Shown: in pieces, positions 7,512 to 7,894 of the stretch
How positions within the stretch are numbered: the first letter of the stretch is position 1
How the letters are laid out: every line of letters begins with the position of its first letter
Position numbers and translations under genes: made by a program
Origin: Elstera litoralis
GTDB lineage: Bacteria > Pseudomonadota > Alphaproteobacteria > Elsterales > Elsteraceae
DNA length: 7,894 bases
NCBI RefSeq assembly: GCF_000963705.1
Contig: NZ_LAJY01000347.1
Span: 1-7,894, forward strand
Reading direction: 5' to 3'
Notes under the pieces: generated by a model
Told to the model about the DNA's origin: nothing
What the model saw: the letters and a program-made list of their open reading frames with translations, nothing else
The model's database searches: none

Positions 7512-7536
7512 TCCCTTGGGGTCCTGCCCCTTGGGA
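7512..7536 (+). promoter_or_regulatory. 5' leader hairpin of the rpmI-rplT transcript
   Basis: TCCC at 7512-7515 pairs with GGGA at 7533-7536, and GGGG at 7518-7521 pairs with CCCC at 7527-7530. The two halves are separated by a symmetric TT/TT internal mismatch, and the loop is TCCTG. The same bases also form a direct repeat of CCCTTGGG. The hairpin sits at the predicted 5' end of the mRNA. It may only protect the transcript, or it may belong to a ribosomal-protein (L20) autoregulatory leader; neither is shown. There is no T-run, so a terminator for the S41 gene is unlikely. Confidence 0.42.
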
Positions 7537-7592
7537 CTAACCGCGCCTAGGCAGACGGACAGCCTGGCCGGTTGGTTCATATTCCCCCGAAT

Positions 7593-7597
7593 GGAGG
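7593..7597 (+). promoter_or_regulatory. ribosome-binding site of rpmI
   Basis: GGAGG lies five bases before ATG 7603 and is a near-perfect Shine-Dalgarno match. It fixes the L35 start even though the frame stays open far upstream inside the S41 gene. A tiny stem (ATTC 7581-7584 with GAAT 7589-7592) abuts it. Confidence 0.8.
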
Positions 7598-7602
7598 CCC
7601 AA

Positions 7603-7803
7603 ATGTCCAAAATGAAGACGAAAAGCAGTGCCAAGAAGCGCTTCAGCTTCACGGCCAGCGGTAAGGTTAAGTTTGGTGTTGCCGGCAAGCGCCACGGCAT
7701 GAGCAAGCGTCCTAAAAAGATGATTCGCCAAGCCCGCCGGACCGAGATCATGTGCGAAAGCGATCGCGGTCTCGTTCTCAAGTACATGCCGTACAACCGC
7801 TAA
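7603..7803 (+). CDS. rpmI: 50S ribosomal protein L35 (bL35)
   Basis: A complete 66-residue bL35, a small basic protein of the large ribosomal subunit. It begins MSKMKTKSSAKKRFSFTASG and contains AGKRHGMSKRPKKMIRQAR. It ends LKYMPYNR, the family's usual C-terminal form, and the length is standard. ATG 7603 is chosen for the GGAGG five bases ahead and because the conserved MKTKSSAKKRF follows at once. The open frame extends about 130 codons upstream, but that part is a shadow of the S41 gene. It lies 22 bases before rplT, the usual rpmI-rplT pair, so the two are surely co-transcribed. L20 often represses this operon in other bacteria; whether it does here is not visible. Confidence 0.97.
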   Translation: MSKMKTKSSAKKRFSFTASGKVKFGVAGKRHGMSKRPKKMIRQARRTEIMCESDRGLVLKYMPYNR

Positions 7804-7825
7804 TCGAACCCTGGGATTTTAGAAA

Positions 7826-7894
7826 ATGGCACGTGTTAAGCGGGGCGTAACGTCCCATGCCCGTCACAAAAAGATTCTTGGTCTTGCCAAGGGT
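7826..7894 (+). CDS. rplT: 50S ribosomal protein L20 (bL20), N-terminal part
   Basis: Only the first 23 codons are in the window, reading MARVKRGVTSHARHKKILGL and then AKG. This is the characteristic basic N-terminal extension of bL20, which reaches into 23S rRNA and is needed early in 50S assembly. The gene runs off the right edge. ATG 7826 is preceded by a modest GGGA at 7813-7816, nine bases upstream, and follows rpmI by 22 bases. Translation is therefore probably partly coupled to L35. Full-length family members are about 118 residues, and pheS-pheT often follow. Confidence 0.96.
   Translation, partial: MARVKRGVTSHARHKKILGLAKG

Noticed and set aside
7512..7540. Rho-independent terminator after the S41 gene
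   Set aside because: The hairpin is not followed by a T-run and lies just downstream of a good -10 box, which fits an mRNA leader better.
7213..7602. N-terminal extension of the L35 frame
   Set aside because: The upstream part is out-of-frame S41 coding sequence plus the leader. The GGAGG site and the conserved N-terminus fix L35 at 7603.
1..7894. Mobile element, CRISPR array, tRNA/rRNA, toxin-antitoxin or defence genes
   Set aside because: No transposase-like product, regularly spaced repeats, cloverleaf or small antagonistic gene pair was seen. Conserved housekeeping genes account for nearly the whole window.

Overview
The window looks like a housekeeping stretch of an alphaproteobacterial chromosome, probably from a Rhodospirillales-like lineage. 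The reasons are the gene content and order (dprA end, topA, rnr, a DUF983 gene), the GC-rich sequence with GC-biased third positions, the Lys/Ala-rich tail on topoisomerase I, and the L35/L20 sequences. Placement below class level is a guess from the sequence alone. All genes lie on the + strand.

Layout: (1) bases 1-233 hold the 3' end of dprA, which changes reading frame near 136-140. (2) 270-2999 is a complete topA (DNA topoisomerase I). (3) 3006-5298 is rnr (RNase R). Its catalytic part is intact from 3172, but its 5' end (3006 to about 3090) is in another frame, apparently because of one extra A near 3082-3086. (4) 5339-5734 encodes a small two-zinc-knuckle, two-helix membrane protein of the DUF983 family. 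(5) 5787-7466 encodes an exported S41 (C-terminal processing) protease with a PDZ domain and an intact Ser/Lys pair. A strong hairpin at 5755-5783 sits just before its start. (6) 7467-7602 is a non-coding leader with a good sigma70-type promoter and a hairpin at the predicted 5' end of the transcript. (7) rpmI (L35) is complete at 7603-7803, and rplT (L20) begins at 7826 and runs off the window.

The close spacing of dprA, topA, rnr, the DUF983 gene and the S41 protease suggests co-directional, probably partly co-transcribed genes. rpmI-rplT is a separate ribosomal-protein unit with its own promoter. Together they cover DNA uptake/recombination, supercoiling control, RNA turnover, envelope proteolysis and ribosome assembly.

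I found no mobile element, CRISPR array, tRNA/rRNA gene, phage gene or defence gene, and no convincing undescribed multi-gene system. The observations most worth checking are the two single-base frame disruptions in conserved genes (dprA and rnr), each at a homopolymer, and the two hairpins in the spacers before the S41 gene and rpmI.
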